Source: Aralia elata
Taxonomy: Eukaryota > Streptophyta > Magnoliopsida > Apiales > Araliaceae
Assembly (NCBI GenBank): GCA_034770075.1
Contig: CM068382.1
Coordinates: 2,356,001-2,420,000, forward strand
Direction of reading: 5' to 3'
Length of the DNA stretch: 64,000 bases
Under the pieces are notes generated by a model. It was not told where the DNA came from. It searched no databases and saw only the letters and a list, made by a program, of their open reading frames with translations. Below are positions 46,697 to 60,736 of the stretch, piece after piece; the stretch's first letter is position 1, and the number at the start of each line of letters is the position of its first letter. The translations under genes and the position numbers were made by a program.

Positions 46697-47751
46697 TTAG
46701 TTATTCATCATTCTGAAAGCCAATGCTTGGAGCTCATTCAAGTCAGTTTGAGATACAGGTCTCTTCTTACTACTACTACTACTATAATTAGCAGCTTGAA
46801 AAGAGAATAATTGATCATCTTTGCTTTGTGTCTCTTGGAGGTTGATTCCATCATTGTTCTGGTGATCAATATTCGACTCCAGCGAGCTCTGAGGTGACAC
46901 AGAGGAATTCATATAATTATAATTACTTGGATTAATATATGCCGGAGCCATGTAATTCCCTGCAGTAGGCCACTGGTTTTCTGCATTCCTTGAATCAATG
47001 AGGCTTTGTGCCATTTGAGATTTCACTTGCATTAGTTGAGCTTGCAAGCATGCCACCTACATATATATGTATATATGTGTGTGAGATCTAATACAAATAC
47101 ATATGTATAGACATTGTGTCGCGTAACAACCCAGATCTAAACCCGAGTGCAAAATAATGCTCAATTTATTCCTAAAGAGTAACAGCTGGGTCATTTTAGC
47201 TAGTACTGTTGGCACTGCTAGAGTTTGAAGGCAACTGTATATAATATGTATGCATTCCAATTCACATGATCCGATTTTATCACAGTGCAAACCTATGATC
47301 TGCTAATTATTATGGGAGAATCTTAACACTATCAAGATTTTATGAATTGAAGAAAATAATGCAAAGAAGTTGTGAGCAAAGCTAAAGGGTAGCTGTTAAA
47401 TAAATGAAACAATGATTTAATAAAAGATTTGAGCATAAAAAATCAATCAACCTGTTGTTGCAAGGCAAAGATATGAGCCACACAGCCATAAACAGGATCT
47501 CTAATCCTTGCTTGAGCTTCATAAGCAATGGTGACAACCGCCTCGCATCGATCGGCCACCGGAATATGCAACAACAATTTGGAAACATTACTAGCACCAA
47601 ACACTTTGTGAATGGCAGCAAATCTAGCCGGGCCTTGTTCTGAACAAAAATAAGGTGCAAAAATACAGTCAGTGGCACACTTTCTCCTTAGAAATTTACA
47701 TGCACCACATGGAGAGCTGCTAGTCCCCGCTGCTGAGGTTGCTGTTTCCAT
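46697..47751 (-). CDS. LBD16: LOB-domain transcription factor, LBD16-like
   Basis: Two exons, 47751-47452 and 47056-46697, give 219 aa. The LOB domain starts at about residue 13 (SSPCGACKFLRRKCATDC) with the CX2CX6CX3C zinc motif, GAS block (FAAIHKVFGASNVSKLLLHI), RDPVYGCVAHIFALQQQ and a coiled LQAQLMQVKSQM. The C-terminal half is Asn/Ser-rich and ends SQTDLNELQALAFRMMNN. The sequence SEQGPARFAAIHKVF and the ending match the LBD16 branch. The start at 47751 is chosen over an upstream in-frame ATG (47814) because known members begin shortly before SPCGACKFL. LBD16 homologs set the asymmetry of lateral root founder cells in response to auxin. It converges with the LBD29-like gene 6.4 kb away. 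Confidence 0.9.
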
Positions 47752-48353
47752 ATTGAAGTTAATTAGAAAATAGAAAATCTTGAAGGCACACGAGGGCACT
47801 AGGAAATGGTGCAAATGGAATCAATTAAGGAGTATTAGTAAGTGGGCATGCAGGTGTTTAGGGACATAAAAGGGTGGGGCTTATAAGGGGGTCACAATAG
47901 GGGGGGACATGGAAGGCCTTTGTGTGGGGTTCTAAGGGAACATTAATTAATGGCTTGTGCAAGATAATTGTACTAATTCTATTTTATAATATGGCTTAGA
48001 CAATATATTCTTTTTAATTCTTATTTTATTCTATTCCATGAATATGGTTATTGAGTCTGTATCATCCATGAATTTTTATTTCAATATTTCAAAGTTTGTT
48101 TTACAAAATAATTTTCCGCCGAACGCCGCTCTTGGGAACTGCTGCAGCAGTTTGTTGCTTTCTGGAATTTATTTTCTTTCACTTCCACGCGTCCGTAAAA
48201 GTTAGAAACAAGTTCTTTAGACTTGATCAGTATTAAATAAGTTCATCCATTGTAATGATTTAGTTTGGGGCTGCTATAGTATATACTATACACTCATGTT
48301 GTAGTCCAATCCACAAAATTCAATGGACTAGAAACAAAACAAGAAGAAATGTA

Positions 48354-48607
48354 CTCCCTCACTCCCAAATTAAGATCAATATTTATTTATTTTTTTAAAG
48401 TCAAGCCAACCTGAGACATTTTCATACGTTAAAATTGACATGATTCATTTAAGTTTTTAAAACAATAAATCTTATAATTTGTAATATTTTTTGTACAGTT
48501 TAGGATCTTTATAATTAGAATGACATAAACTAAATAAATAAATTCATGTCAATTTTCAATTTAAAAATATTTCAAATTGACTTTTAAAAAGTGTGGAACT
48601 AATGGAA
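48354..48607. mobile_element. Degenerate Stowaway-type MITE upstream of LBD16
   Basis: The left end is TA + CTCCCTCACTCCC; the right end GTGTGGAACTAATGGAA + TA is eroded. The body has the usual AAGTCAA...TTGACTT pairing (about 48398 and 48578). It is older than the copies at 33999 and 43218. Confidence 0.6.
48413..48418 (-). promoter_or_regulatory. Candidate auxin response element (TGTCTC)
   Basis: TGTCTC reads on the LBD16 coding strand, about 660 bp upstream of its ATG and inside the degenerate MITE. A six-base match has a high chance background, so function is only a possibility. Confidence 0.3.
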
Positions 48608-49944
48608 TATAAGTTAATTAAATGACATAATTTGGCACGTCACTGCCTTTACTATAATTAAGATTATGGTATTATTGAATTAAAATAATAAAAGTAATGG
48701 AGTTATAAAAGTTTTTTGACATTGGAAGTTGCTTGTAGAATAAAGAAGAAAAGCATTTTTGAGTTGGGATGTGGTGATAATAACGTTAAAAATATGGGAA
48801 TATGACAATTATTCTTATTTAAATAAATATATATTTTGTCAATTTCTGTTGTAATTTCTCGCCTTATTTTAATGACAAATTCAAAATAAAATAGTAGTCG
48901 AGTTATTATGTTCTCATAATTTTTAGCATTGTTAATGATTCCTTTTGGCTTAATTTGTTTCTATTAAGTCAGAAAATTAAAGGATCATAGAATTGTGAGA
49001 GTTGATTTTTTTTCTTCTTTTTCCTCGGTTCATAAAAGACTCTAAAGCTGGGTAGATGAGTCGTGATGACACCAGCCTTCCTCGTGTAAAATGCTTGATT
49101 TAGTAGTCGGACAAAATTGGCTTCAACTGAAAGTTAAGATCAAAAGAGCTCGCTAGCTAGCATTCACATGCCTCCAATATATCCACCTCATTTCTCTCTG
49201 TCTCCATCTCCATTAGTTTATGCGGGGAGTTTTGAGATGGATGTATAATTCATGAAATAGAACATAAAAAGTTTAAAGACGTGTATTAGATACACTGTCC
49301 TTAAGACTTTTATTAACAAATTTACAAGATTGTTGCAGGGTTACTGACGAATAACCCTCCCACAATACAACTAAGCACGGATTAATTATTACAAGCAACA
49401 AACTTGAAATAATCCCAAGGAATTCTACTTTGAATTATGAATTTCACATATGTTTTGTGAGACAAATATTTTTTTTTTTTATATTTCAATCATCTTTTTG
49501 CAAGATGGAGAGAAAAAGAGAACTGAGAGATGGAGCAGTGGTATACATGCATCTCACTAAGAATGAAGGAAAATGTGGTGCATTATGGAGTAACACTCGT
49601 ATTTCACCTTCTAACCAAGGAAAAACTGACAGTTTCTATATAAAACACATTTTTTTCGAGTTCAAATCTTTTTTCTGAACTATTGTCTCACCTAATGTCT
49701 CACTCTCTGTCTTTTATTTTATTATTCTTTTATAACAAGGACCAACAGAGAAAAGTGGAACCAATCTTTTTTCCATCACTTGCCATACCATCTATACACA
49801 CTGAAAATGCAAGTCATTTACATCAACAAAAACAGAAGTTAGATCAACAAAAACTCAAAACGAGATCATTACATAAAGCTGGTCCGGACACAACCAAAAA
49901 GCGAGATTGCCATAACTTGTAGTTCCTTTGACCCCTCGCCTGAG

Positions 49945-52900
49945 TCACCTTTTGTGATGAAACCTCACCTTCAATAAGAACTGCATCTTCACCTGTCCAT
50001 CGTACAAGACATCAAAGTCCGTTACATAACAGATTAATACAATCTCTTCCAGCATGACAAAACAAGCAGCATTATCATTAGAAAAATCAATTTGTGGCTG
50101 ATTAATATAACTTTCTTGCCAGCATCTCTTACTTTTAGACAACAGGTTTGAAATGCGACATCAAAGGGATAATTGGATGGTTTTGATTTTTGAAACTTCC
50201 AATGTACCTCAAGGTTCTCTACACATTACGATTTTTGGAGACCAAAGTCCTTTAAAACTGGAATGGGTAGAAAACAGCCGGTAACTGGTGGCTGATCACC
50301 ATTAATATCTCCATTTACTAATTCAGATTGCTATTTGAAAGTTTTCACTTACCAACATGAATGATGAGAGTACACTTATTTACCATCAAGCAAATAGTAA
50401 AAGACCAGCTCCATTCTAAAGCTCCATTCTCTTGAATTGTGTGCATATTCCCTTAATTTCTGTATTTGCACCAAGTTCAAGGGAATATGCACACAGTTCA
50501 AGAGAATATACTTTTGAATTGTGTGCTTAGCATGTCCCCTTAGGGCACATGTTAAGAGGACCCTTCATTTTTTCTTTAAATTCTGTAGTATAGAGGCGAA
50601 CTATTTGCAACTTAATACAGAATATACCGATCAATAACTTACTTGAGCTGTATTATAGACGATATATTCATTATACATCAGCTCTGATGCCTTCACATTT
50701 GATGACACTGGCTTTCCACAAGGTACGACAACTTCATCCCTCCACTTAACATATTCCGACTCCAGAGGTATCTTTTTGCCAAGGCCTTTAGTAGAGTGCT
50801 TGCCTCGAGGAGGTTTATCCATGTACTAAAATTAACCAAAGCACGTGTTAGCTGCAAAGGTAAGAAGTGTACACCAAAATAATTACAAAACACACATGCA
50901 TATAAATGTGAGTGAACACAATCACCCAGAATCCAATGCCAACACAAGACAGCGCATGTCTTGGACCCATGAATCCATCAATCAGTATTAATGACTATGC
51001 ATAATTGCATGCATATTATCGAAAGTCAGCTTACCATGGCCTTCTTGAGCTCATGAACTTCGCCCAAGGCAACTTCACTTAGAAGCATTAAGCCCACGGG
51101 ATTTTTCTTGTCAGTGAAACAATACTGAGCACTTTTACTGACCATGTCAGCAAAATAGACCCCCTTGCCAAACTACAAATAAAAACAAAACAAAACAAAA
51201 ATTATCAACTTTTGTTTACTGCAGCATTGAAGTATGCACATGTCCCGGGCTTGATTATAGATGCCTGATGGTGCACAAATTGTCAAATTTAGTGAGAGGG
51301 AAAGAGGGAGATAACCATATAGCCAGTTGCTGGAGCTTCAGGAGGTGCTATTCTCAATCCTTGGCTTAGTATACCCACAAAATTGGTCAACCGAGAACCT
51401 ATAATATACAAAATGTTCAGTTCCAATTTTAATTTCCGAAAACCTTTTTTAATGGCCTTAAAGCTCCAGAGGAACCCCACATTCTTTTACCAAATCGTGA
51501 TGATAATTAACCTATAAGAAGCAACTAGACATTTCAACTTACCATGCCAAAGAAGCATTTTGTTCTTAAGTGTTTCTCTGTAAGGAGCAAACTTGTCGAA
51601 TTCCCCTTCCCTTTCAAGTGTAAAAACTTCTTCTAGTTCAAGTGCCCAATCCTGAGAATATTGCAAATTCAGGATGTAAATTTTTTTGAAGAAACTAAAA
51701 AGAAACTAGGATTCTATTACAAGCAAGTAGCAACATTTAAGCATCCACCAAAACCTATCAAATATAGGCTCACCGTATGCGTTGGAGCATGTGTAGTTTG
51801 GAGATACTTCTCAACCAACCAATAATCCTCACTATCGTGAGGAAGAGGAACCATATCACAGCGAAGCTTCTTATACTTCTCATCAAGGGTGTGATCATCA
51901 TCGTCATTAAAACCTACAAGCCTGGAGGCAATTTCAATGTCTTGGAGAGCTTCTAGCATTTTGACCTATATAAAAAAAACAGTAGGTAGCTGTATGACTT
52001 GCCAAGACAAGTAAATTAAGACAAATAGTCCAAAGTAGTGTTAAATTAAGACAAATAGTCCAATCTCAAGCATGCTTTTTGCAAACAAACATGGCCTAAA
52101 GGTAAGGGAAAATTGCTGATAATATTGAATGATTTTGAAGTAGTTTTGACTGTTAAAAAAGGAAAAACTAAACTATACAACCCTGCCATGCTGATACAGA
52201 TATACAGCAGAAATTTAATAACTTGATACATGAAATCGTTAGCCTTTTTGGCAAAGTACTACTTTACCTTCAATGGATAGTTTCAAAAATTATATCTTTA
52301 ACAGCTCAAGAAAAGATTCTACCTTACCTTCAATGGATAGTTCCAAAACTTAAATCTTTAACAGCTCAAGAAAAGATTGCTTGTTAAGGGCATGAGGATT
52401 TCTTTACCATGGACCGAGGATTCAATTTAGAACCACACCCGAAAAAAAATAAGAGACAGATTACTTGATGACCAAACATAAGAGCTCAAAAATAAAACTA
52501 TTAGAATGATAAGAAGCAAAATAAAGCATACTTCATGGTAAAACAATTTAGAACAATGATGACATAAAGTTTCGTTGTGAATTGAATGCAGAAAAGGTGA
52601 TCAAACTTGAAAGTTTGTAATATCAAATATATATATATCAAATCAGTTATCACGTACCTTTGACTTGAAATCATCCTCATCCCTAATCACATGCGGATGG
52701 ACGGAAGGAATGACAGTAAAAAAACGGTTGCTGGCATCAACAATCAGGGTATCTCTGACAGCAGGATTGTGAGCATTACTACTTAATAGATTCTGTATCT
52801 CAGTTAGTGCCTCAAAACCTGATGATACATTATTAGGATCTCTTAAATATAAATGTTGATAACATAATTAAAATCTATACATCTATTTGCTAAAAAAATC

Positions 52901-55900
52901 TGCACATAAAATTAACTGAGTTCAATACAAGTACCTTTTTGGATATTACTTTTGCTTAGTTTCCCAAGGGGCATTTCAGACATATTGATCTCAAATTCCA
53001 TCATCGCAGATCTGCAAAATTTTAGTTTATATAAATATATCTTGACATAAACCATTAAGAGAAATGGGGAATGGGTGAATTTGATGTAAACCTGTATGTT
53101 TCCACATTAAAGAGCATCTTCATCAACTCCACTAATGGGGGAGCAAGTTGGCTAACTGAGTCTTTAACATTCTTTTTCTGATTCAACTCTTTATTAACCC
53201 CAAAATCCTACACACAGAATTTAAATATCAGGAAAAGACAGAATAGAATGAGCACCTATTTTCACATTTAGAAAATGCTTATTCAAAAATAATTCAGAAA
53301 AAACCATCATACAATGTCCAAGGGAAAGAATCTGCCAGGTTTCTTTTGAAATTTTTTCTTTATTTCCCATGCCTGCCATGTGTTCCCTGTTTTCTCAAGA
53401 AATAATCGCTCAAATTCTTTGATTGCATCAGCTTTATACATCTCTTCTAATTTGACTCCTCCAATTTTTTCATTTCCAACACGACCCCATTTACGGAACA
53501 CATAACAATCAGACCCATTGTCCTCTTGAATGATCTGAAGGATATAGTAACTTCATAGAGCAAAAACAAACAACAGATACAACTTATCAAGACAAAAAAA
53601 AAGCATAAAGAACTATGAACTTGCAAGGCAAAACACAAATTAACAAACAAACAAAATAGAAATGATGACAAGTTCAATAAATACATCAAATCAAAAAGAC
53701 CAAAAAATTATGAGGGAGATACAGTCCCTCTGTTACTAGGAGTTAAATTTCCATATGCTGACAAGAAGCAAATCCGAAGGTATGGTTAAAAAAGACCAGG
53801 AACCAGGTAAACAGTGAAAAACCTGCACAACCCACATGTTAGCTTTGTATAGGTAGCATAGACTTGGTACTCAGAAGATATTAAAAGATATTCATATGGT
53901 TGTATAGTTGTTCGTCAAACAATTCCACTAGACATTCATCATTAAAAAATAAATACCCGCTAATTCAAAATTGAAATCAGCATATTATTTTAAGTTTTAT
54001 AAAAATAAGATATCTGAAAATTGTGATGCAATCTCCACAGATGTCCTCATCACTCAGGATGTATGGAAAGCTGTAAACAGGCCTTAAAATGGAACATGAG
54101 ATGTGTAAATGTTAAACATCCATCTTCTTTACAAATATAAGGATCTCTTCAAAATTCGACAAACACTTCCAAGTATCACAAAACTCCATGAACAATCGAT
54201 AACTATAAAACACAATATTTAAGTTGGTTCAATCGCTGAGACTCTTGACAGGTTAACAATAAATCTTTAGTTGAGCCTAGAACAATAGCATTTATTGGAC
54301 AAAAAAAAGGTGGAAGCGTTTTAACTTTTAAACAATAAAAGCTACAGTGACAAAGTAGAATGAGAATAAACTACAAAAGACAGAGAAATTTGGATCAACC
54401 TGTTAACACCGGTTGACAAGTCGGACATGCTCAAAGTTGTATTATAGATGCTTTTCCCATCTTCAAGTATATGTCCAGAATCTTGTAAGCCAGATGATTC
54501 GTGAACAGCACTTTGTCCTTTCACTTTAACAGTAACCAAGCCACTGGTCTCTCCAATAGCTTCAACTTTGTACAAATCAAAAGGAAGTTTCTTTTGTTTT
54601 TTAATGCAATCAACAAGATAATCCTCCCTAACGATAGGTAATTTCATCCTCCTACCAAGATTAAGCATTTCCAAGTTAAGGAACTAAATTTATAAACAAA
54701 CAAACAAAAAACACTATGCCAGCAACAGGGCAGCATTACCTTGCCTTCCTTGTCTCGGCATTTTGAGTATCCACAGCTTCGCTCACAACTAAGCAATTTG
54801 TGTCTGCAATGTATTTTGTGAAGTGAAGCAACTAAATACAGCTCAGTTCAGAGATTCCAAAAAGATATTTAGTTTTCAACCAAGTACATGGCTAACTACC
54901 TTTTTTGATTTTCGCATGAACCTGTCCGCCTGCTTCCTCAATTTTGCTCTTCCACTCCTCCTGCCCAATCACATAATATATGCAAGGTTTAATTTCTATG
55001 ACAGGTTATGAACATTAGGATTAAAAAAACAATACTCAAAAAGAGATTCAAAGGTAGAAGGCAAATTAATCAACAAATCATACCACAGATTGTTTGGTCA
55101 CTCCATTAATAGCAACTTTCAGATCCCCCAACCTATCATCCTTGGATGACTGAGAATTAACAACTTGACTTCTAGAAGGCGTACTAGATGAGGATGGAGG
55201 CAGTAGTCGGACAGGTTTGTTTATCTTTTGTGACTTAAACCACTGAAGGGGGAAAAAAGGGTTAAGATCAATCCAAATTATAGTATGTCCTTCAGGATGT
55301 TACACTTCCATTTTGTAACTTAATACAGCATATAAAACCAAACTATATACCTTGCAAAGATATTTGTTTTCTGTTCCTTCTGGAATGTTCCACTTTCCCT
55401 TTTCACGTTTAGATTCAGCGGTGGCATATGAACACTTGCTCCAAGCTGAAAGAAACCCATTGCATTTATACATTCCTCCAGAATAACGAAGACACCCAGA
55501 ACAAAGCGGGCATCTACCAAGTTTCCCAAAAAGCATGCCGTCGGCACTGAATAAGTAAATCACAATATTAGATGGGGTGGGTAAAACTACTACAAGAAAC
55601 AAAAGCTCGATGATTTATGATAACTTGAAATATGAATACCAACAGTTTTGAGTAACTATATACCAGCACCCCAGCCCCAATAAAATTCAAAGAAAATGCA
55701 ACAGAAAACTCATGAATTTCTATCTGATTAACCCTAAAGTAATTTTCATAACCAGCAACTAAGCAAAGTGAATTTAAACGAGATATTTATAAGAAACATC
55801 TTAACAAAGCAAAGAATAATATCCACTAAAAATTTCTTTTCTTATTTCCTTTTTTTTCTCTTTTTTTTTAGGTGGAAACATTAAACACACAGTCGCGACT

Positions 55901-58900
55901 CAGGTAATTTAAGAAAAAGATATGTACTCCCTGCGTCCATTCCAGTTGTCCTCGTTCTGGTTGTGCCGTAGAGGAAATGTGTACTCCCTTATTTTTTCTG
56001 TCTAAAGTATTATTTTTCAACTTCTTCGAAAGTATGGTCATAGGTAAATAAAATATACTTCATGAATGTGTATGGTGTGTCATTAAATACACATCACACG
56101 CACCCAAGGAAAGGGGACAACTAAATGGTGTGGAGGGAGTAGCTTCTCTATAGTTCCTATGTATCAAAGAACTTACCAGCGGTCTCGCAGGTCAAATTCT
56201 GATCCAGTTGAATCTTGATTATTGGCTTCAAGCATCTCTCGTAACTCTGATGTTATGACATGCTTTTGAAGATCATCTTTCAGAGCCCATAGTTCTTTTG
56301 TCTGGGCTTCTAGTTGTTTGTCCATATTAGATGCTTGTGCATGTTCATCCCCCAAGTTTTCAGCATTCTTTCCAGATTTTGTTTTGTCTAATGCATCACC
56401 TTCACTTTTAGCAATTTTCGACTTCTGGTCGCTACTAACATCTCTTATGCGTTTGGCACCACCTTTGGATGTTGATTGTTGTAAAGGCTCTTCATCCTTC
56501 TTTACCTCAACTTTTGTGCCTGAAAGAGCAAGCATAAGTGGTCATGAATAGACTATATATATAATCCTTGTATTGATTAATCAAATACACTTCGCACACC
56601 TTTGCTACTTGAATGCTTAACCAGAGCAGAAACAGCTGTCTGATCAGAAGCAGAAAGGTTATCCCATCCGGAAATTTTCTTTACTTCAGTAGTTGGAGAC
56701 AATTCCATGAAACAATTAGCATGGTGCCATGCCAAGCCTCTAGCACCTTGACCCCCAGTCTTGGTTGATACACGGACCTAAGCATACAAAAACAATACAA
56801 CAAACCGAAGGATATAACAATTTTTTTATAAGCGTTAGAGCCGAATATGCCTTACATGCTACACTTGCCGATCAATAAGCATAGTAAATACATAGATAAT
56901 TGAACTGATCCGGAAGAAGCAACGGACCTTTGTTATTAACCTATATGGTGACCACAATAGAGGTTCGGTTATCACATCATTTGGGAGTAGAAGTTGTCAA
57001 TATTCAGAATTGAATCCATATAATTCGTATACACATGACTTAAGCTTAACTAGAAAGTTAAAAAGAAATATTCAAGATTAAATTTAGTGAAAGAGGTGAA
57101 ATACATTTACCATACTGCTCAGCATATTAAAAATCCTAAGACTAATTGAACACAAAGATTTAACTCTAATAACAATTATGTGCTGTTAACACAACTTTGT
57201 AAGCTATTATTGATTCGACTTTTTATTCAGAATATATTTACTACAAAAACTAGGCTCCTAAGAAAAAGACCGCCATTAAAGAGAATATTTACATGCATTA
57301 CATGGAAACCAATATCAGTCAGCCATATAACATGTATAGAGTATTAACAATCTGTAGATGAATGCCCATTCTTACTGCTTGCCTGGGCCAGTTATTAATG
57401 ATTCTCACGACCAAGGGTTAAGTTTCATATCCTTAGGTGTATTCATGTCGTGAAGCATATGAGAGGTTTTGCTGGACACTCTGAAAAGGGGAAAGGAAGA
57501 ATGTGCATCTTTTCCTTCCTATTTTCCGATAATAAAAATGTGCATCTTATTACAGACAATCACTACTATTACTAGAGAACCAGTGAAGGCAACTTGGAGG
57601 CTTGGAAACTATTCCACCAGATCTACTGAAGGGAACACAGTCAACACACACAGTAATAAGACCAGTAAATACTATGGCATAAAGACACAACGGTTATTAC
57701 AATGCCTAGGTAGGGCTAATGGATGATAACACAAGAAAAAAGTCCTAGTACCTAGACTACGAGATAACCACAAGGACTTGCGTTAATGGCTTAACAACAG
57801 ACTCTAGCCCTCAGCTGGCTGTTCACTGAAAACTGCAAAATCAAATCTCTTAAGTGGATAAATAATTCTAGTCAAAAGCATCCCATTCCTTTCTAATCTA
57901 AGTCTACAGAATATGCCTCAGAACCAGAATACAGATCTAGTCACGCATGCCACAAGTAAATAACCAACCTCTCCTTTCATGATCTTTTGGTTGCAATGCC
58001 TACAAGTAGCACGGGAGGTTTGAGAAACTTCAATCCCAGATTCTGTAGCTGCAGGAGCAGCAGTTGTTTGGGGTCCACCACCCTCCGCGTATTTCCTTAT
58101 CGTCTGTTGATCTTCCCATCGAAGCAAATCTAAGCCTTCAACATCATCAGGACTAATAGCACAGAAAAAGGAGTATAAAGTCGGTTTCGAAACAAGCAAT
58201 AAATCATGACTATCCTGTGTTACAACAAAGGGAGCTCATAAGTACGAATAAAAAAAAATACATACGACTTTATCTGCTTTGCTTTCTTCAGTATGCAATC
58301 AGCATGGTTCCAAAGCTGTTCCAAAAACACACGAGATTTCCGATCAAAAAAAAAAAGAACACACGAGATTTAGGTTTTTTTACACTACAAGTGAAATTAT
58401 GCATTTTATAAGGAGAAAGCAACATCCACTATCACAAAATCGAATTGGTTAGAGAAACCACAACTGTGAATGTGTTAAAAGAAGTAATCCTCAAGGCCTT
58501 TGGAAAAGTATTTAAGGCTTTCCGCTTAATATGAAAGAAGCTATATACACATAAGAGCAGACAACTCAGTAATTCCAAAAAACAAGCTAGAAATACAAAG
58601 TTCAGACCAAAAAAGTTAGGTAAGATTCATTAGGAGCAACACCATGTATTTGATGTTCATATGCAGGATTAACTACGTATTTGCTTATATATATGTATAG
58701 ATACACACATATATACACATATATATGCAATATCTCTTAAGCTTTTCACACATGTGCTACAAGAACAATACTGGGATATAGGTTGAGGCATAGCTGTGTA
58801 GAATTTCTACAGTTGACAAGGAGAATCTATCAAGAATATTTCCCCCCAAATACACCAAAATGCAGATTATATATGTTTGCCATATCAATGAAACCCGACA

Positions 58901-59449
58901 TGCAGCACCAGAGACCAAATTTAGCACAAATTCAGTAACAACCACAGTTGCAGCCCCCAAAGTTTAACAAAAAGAGACAAAATAAAAGCAACATACCAAA
59001 AAACACAAAAATAAATAAATAAATAAAAATTTGAGAGGGTAAAAAACTAAAATTACAAAACAACTCAAGAAAGGGCGAAAATCCATGCTTATCTTCCCAC
59101 ACTGGTCACTGTACATGATACCCACTACCACTAGTCAAGTAAGCTAATATCTGAAAAAGAAACACAAACCCTCAAATCCCAAAACGCCATTTTTCTCAAA
59201 GTACTGATATTATCGAAACAAAACCCACAAAAAGATTTGTGGGTTTGATCATATAATAAGAAATAAATCAATCGAACATAGAAAGAAGGGGCTAATCAAA
59301 CATACAGGCATGAAGCCGTCGAAATGGGAGGATTGGACCATCTTGCCAAGCCTGAGCTTGTCTTTGTCGATGGGAGTCTTGCAGGTTTTGCATGAGGATC
59401 TCCCTGATTTCGCATATTCCGCTTTCCATGGATTCGGAGGGCTCGCCAT
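49945..59449 (-). CDS. PARP1: Poly(ADP-ribose) polymerase 1 (PARP1), complete
   Basis: Twenty minus-strand exons join in frame to 991 aa: 59449-59306, 58315-58266, 58152-57969, 56777-56600, 56519-56177, 55546-55351, 55242-55084, 54960-54900, 54803-54740, 54651-54400, 53550-53313, 53207-53092, 53011-52935, 52818-52658, 51965-51774, 51651-51543, 51398-51316, 51172-51035, 50825-50643, 49992-49945. Domains in order: zinc finger 1 (C20, C23, H42, then C55), zinc finger 2 (C115, C118, H145, C148), PADR1/zinc 3 (C312, C315, C328, C338), BRCT (~390-480), WGR (W565-G-R567), regulatory helical domain (~625-760) and ADP-ribosyltransferase with H841, Y875 and E968. Arabidopsis PARP1 is ~983 aa, so this is full length and should be active. 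The nuclear enzyme senses DNA breaks and adds poly(ADP-ribose) from NAD+. Confidence 0.96.
50426..50508. repeat. Short inverted repeat in PARP1 intron 19
   Basis: Arms of about 30 bases (ATTCTCTTGAATTGTGTGCA and its near complement at 50490-50508) flank an ~18-base spacer. It could be a tiny MITE or a foldback transcript. No miRNA-like mature sequence is recognised. Confidence 0.65.
52264..52377. repeat. 60-bp tandem duplication in PARP1 intron 14
   Basis: Units at 52264 and 52324 share TTACCTTCAATGGATAGTT and CTTTAACAGCTCAAGAAAAG with a few mismatches. It lies fully in the intron (51966-52657) and leaves the splice sites untouched. Confidence 0.9.
55927..56139. mobile_element. Stowaway-type MITE in PARP1 intron 5
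   Basis: Ends CTCCCTGCGTCCATTCC and TGTGGAGGGAG are flanked by TA (55925-55926, 56140-56141). The element (213 bp) lies wholly in the intron 55547-56176. Confidence 0.7.
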
Positions 59450-60736
59450 TCCCTTCGTCTATCTTTAACTTTACAGTAAACCAGAAATAGAATCTTCTTT
59501 TTAAGAAGTTCTATCTCTCTGTATGGATGGAGAATTATATATTATAAGTAGTCCGTAGAGCTAAGAAGAAGAAGAAGAAGAAGAAGAATGTATGTGTGAT
59601 TAGGCGAATCTTGAGCGAATCAAGCTGCTTCTTTTATATGACAAGGAGCTTCCTTTATAAGCTTTTGCGTTTTAGGGGCTGACTCACTGAACGAGCGAGC
59701 GAGCGAGCGAGCTCATTTCTTTATTTATTCACTTCTTCTGTCGCTTTCTGTCTCTCTCCCTCTGTCTCCTACTATTTCTATGTTAGTATTCTCTCGGTCC
59801 CGCGAAAAGAATCTAATTTAATAATTTTTAATAAAATTAAAAAATAATATAATTTTATTAATATTAATTACTTTCATAAATTAGTTTAAAATTATAATTA
59901 AAAAAAACTCAAATAAATTTCACCACAATTTAAAATTTTACAGATTAATTAAGATTAAAGTCAAGAAAGACACTTTTTGTGACATGATTTTTGAAATTCT
60001 TACTCGTTAGGCCCAAACTATTATTTTACCCTAGTTCAGCAGCTTGGTAAATTTTTTTTAGAAAAAGCACTTTTAGTCAATGCTCTTTTTTCATAGGTCT
60101 CAAAATTTTATCATGACACTAATGCAAATAGAGATTTTTGTAGCTCAAATATTATTTCTCATTACGCGTACCCCTAATTTAGAAATGTAATCATCTTTAA
60201 CTTCTAGAACATATGCAAATATTACTTTTCTTTTCTTTTTTTACCTTTAATTTAGAAAAGGAGAATTTTAGAATGAGGTGTGATGAAAGGTAATTTTGAA
60301 AATGGACAAATTTATTATAAAAGGTAACTTTTTGAAATATCTTGGAGTTCTTTAAGCCAAGAGGAATTTGTTGAATAAAACAAAGACTTATTTCTTTCTA
60401 CCTTGGTCTTTTTATTCCCTTTTCAAAATTAATAATCTATCAGATTGTGACATATTGCATCCAATTTAATGCAAATGGGAAGTTTCTGTAAGGTGATTCT
60501 TTTTACAATAACTGTAGAATGTTCAGATTAAACCCGTCAACTGGTAATGACATAGTAAAAAAATTATTTATAAAATGAAGCATATAATGATTATTGCAAA
60601 CCCAGATACTCGCAGCCATCCACAACCAAGAAATTCTAATCATTTTGTTAGGCCTCAGCTTCACTTCTGAGCCAAAAACATACTATCTTTTAGGTCTAAA
60701 AAATCAAGTCATATATTGATGATTGGTCAACAAAAA
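59450..60736. promoter_or_regulatory. PARP1 leader and promoter region
   Basis: Directly upstream of the PARP1 ATG (minus strand) lies a leader with an (AAG)n run at 59561-59588 and a (GAGC)n run at 59691-59712. Beyond it, AT-rich DNA with a one-sided Stowaway-like end (TTCTCTCGGTCC at 59789) is seen. No gene. Confidence 0.5.

Larger units (their letters stand above)
47752..49944. other. LBD16 upstream region and spacer to PARP1
   Basis: On the minus strand a TATAAG box near 47882 lies ~130 bp upstream of the LBD16-like ATG. The rest is AT-rich and contains a degenerate Stowaway MITE (48354-48607). The 3' UTR of PARP1 should lie just below 49945. No further gene is seen. Confidence 0.5.

Noticed and set aside
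50426..50508. miRNA precursor in PARP1 intron 19
   Set aside because: Hairpin arms are too short and AT-rich, and no known mature miRNA is recognised; kept only as an inverted repeat.
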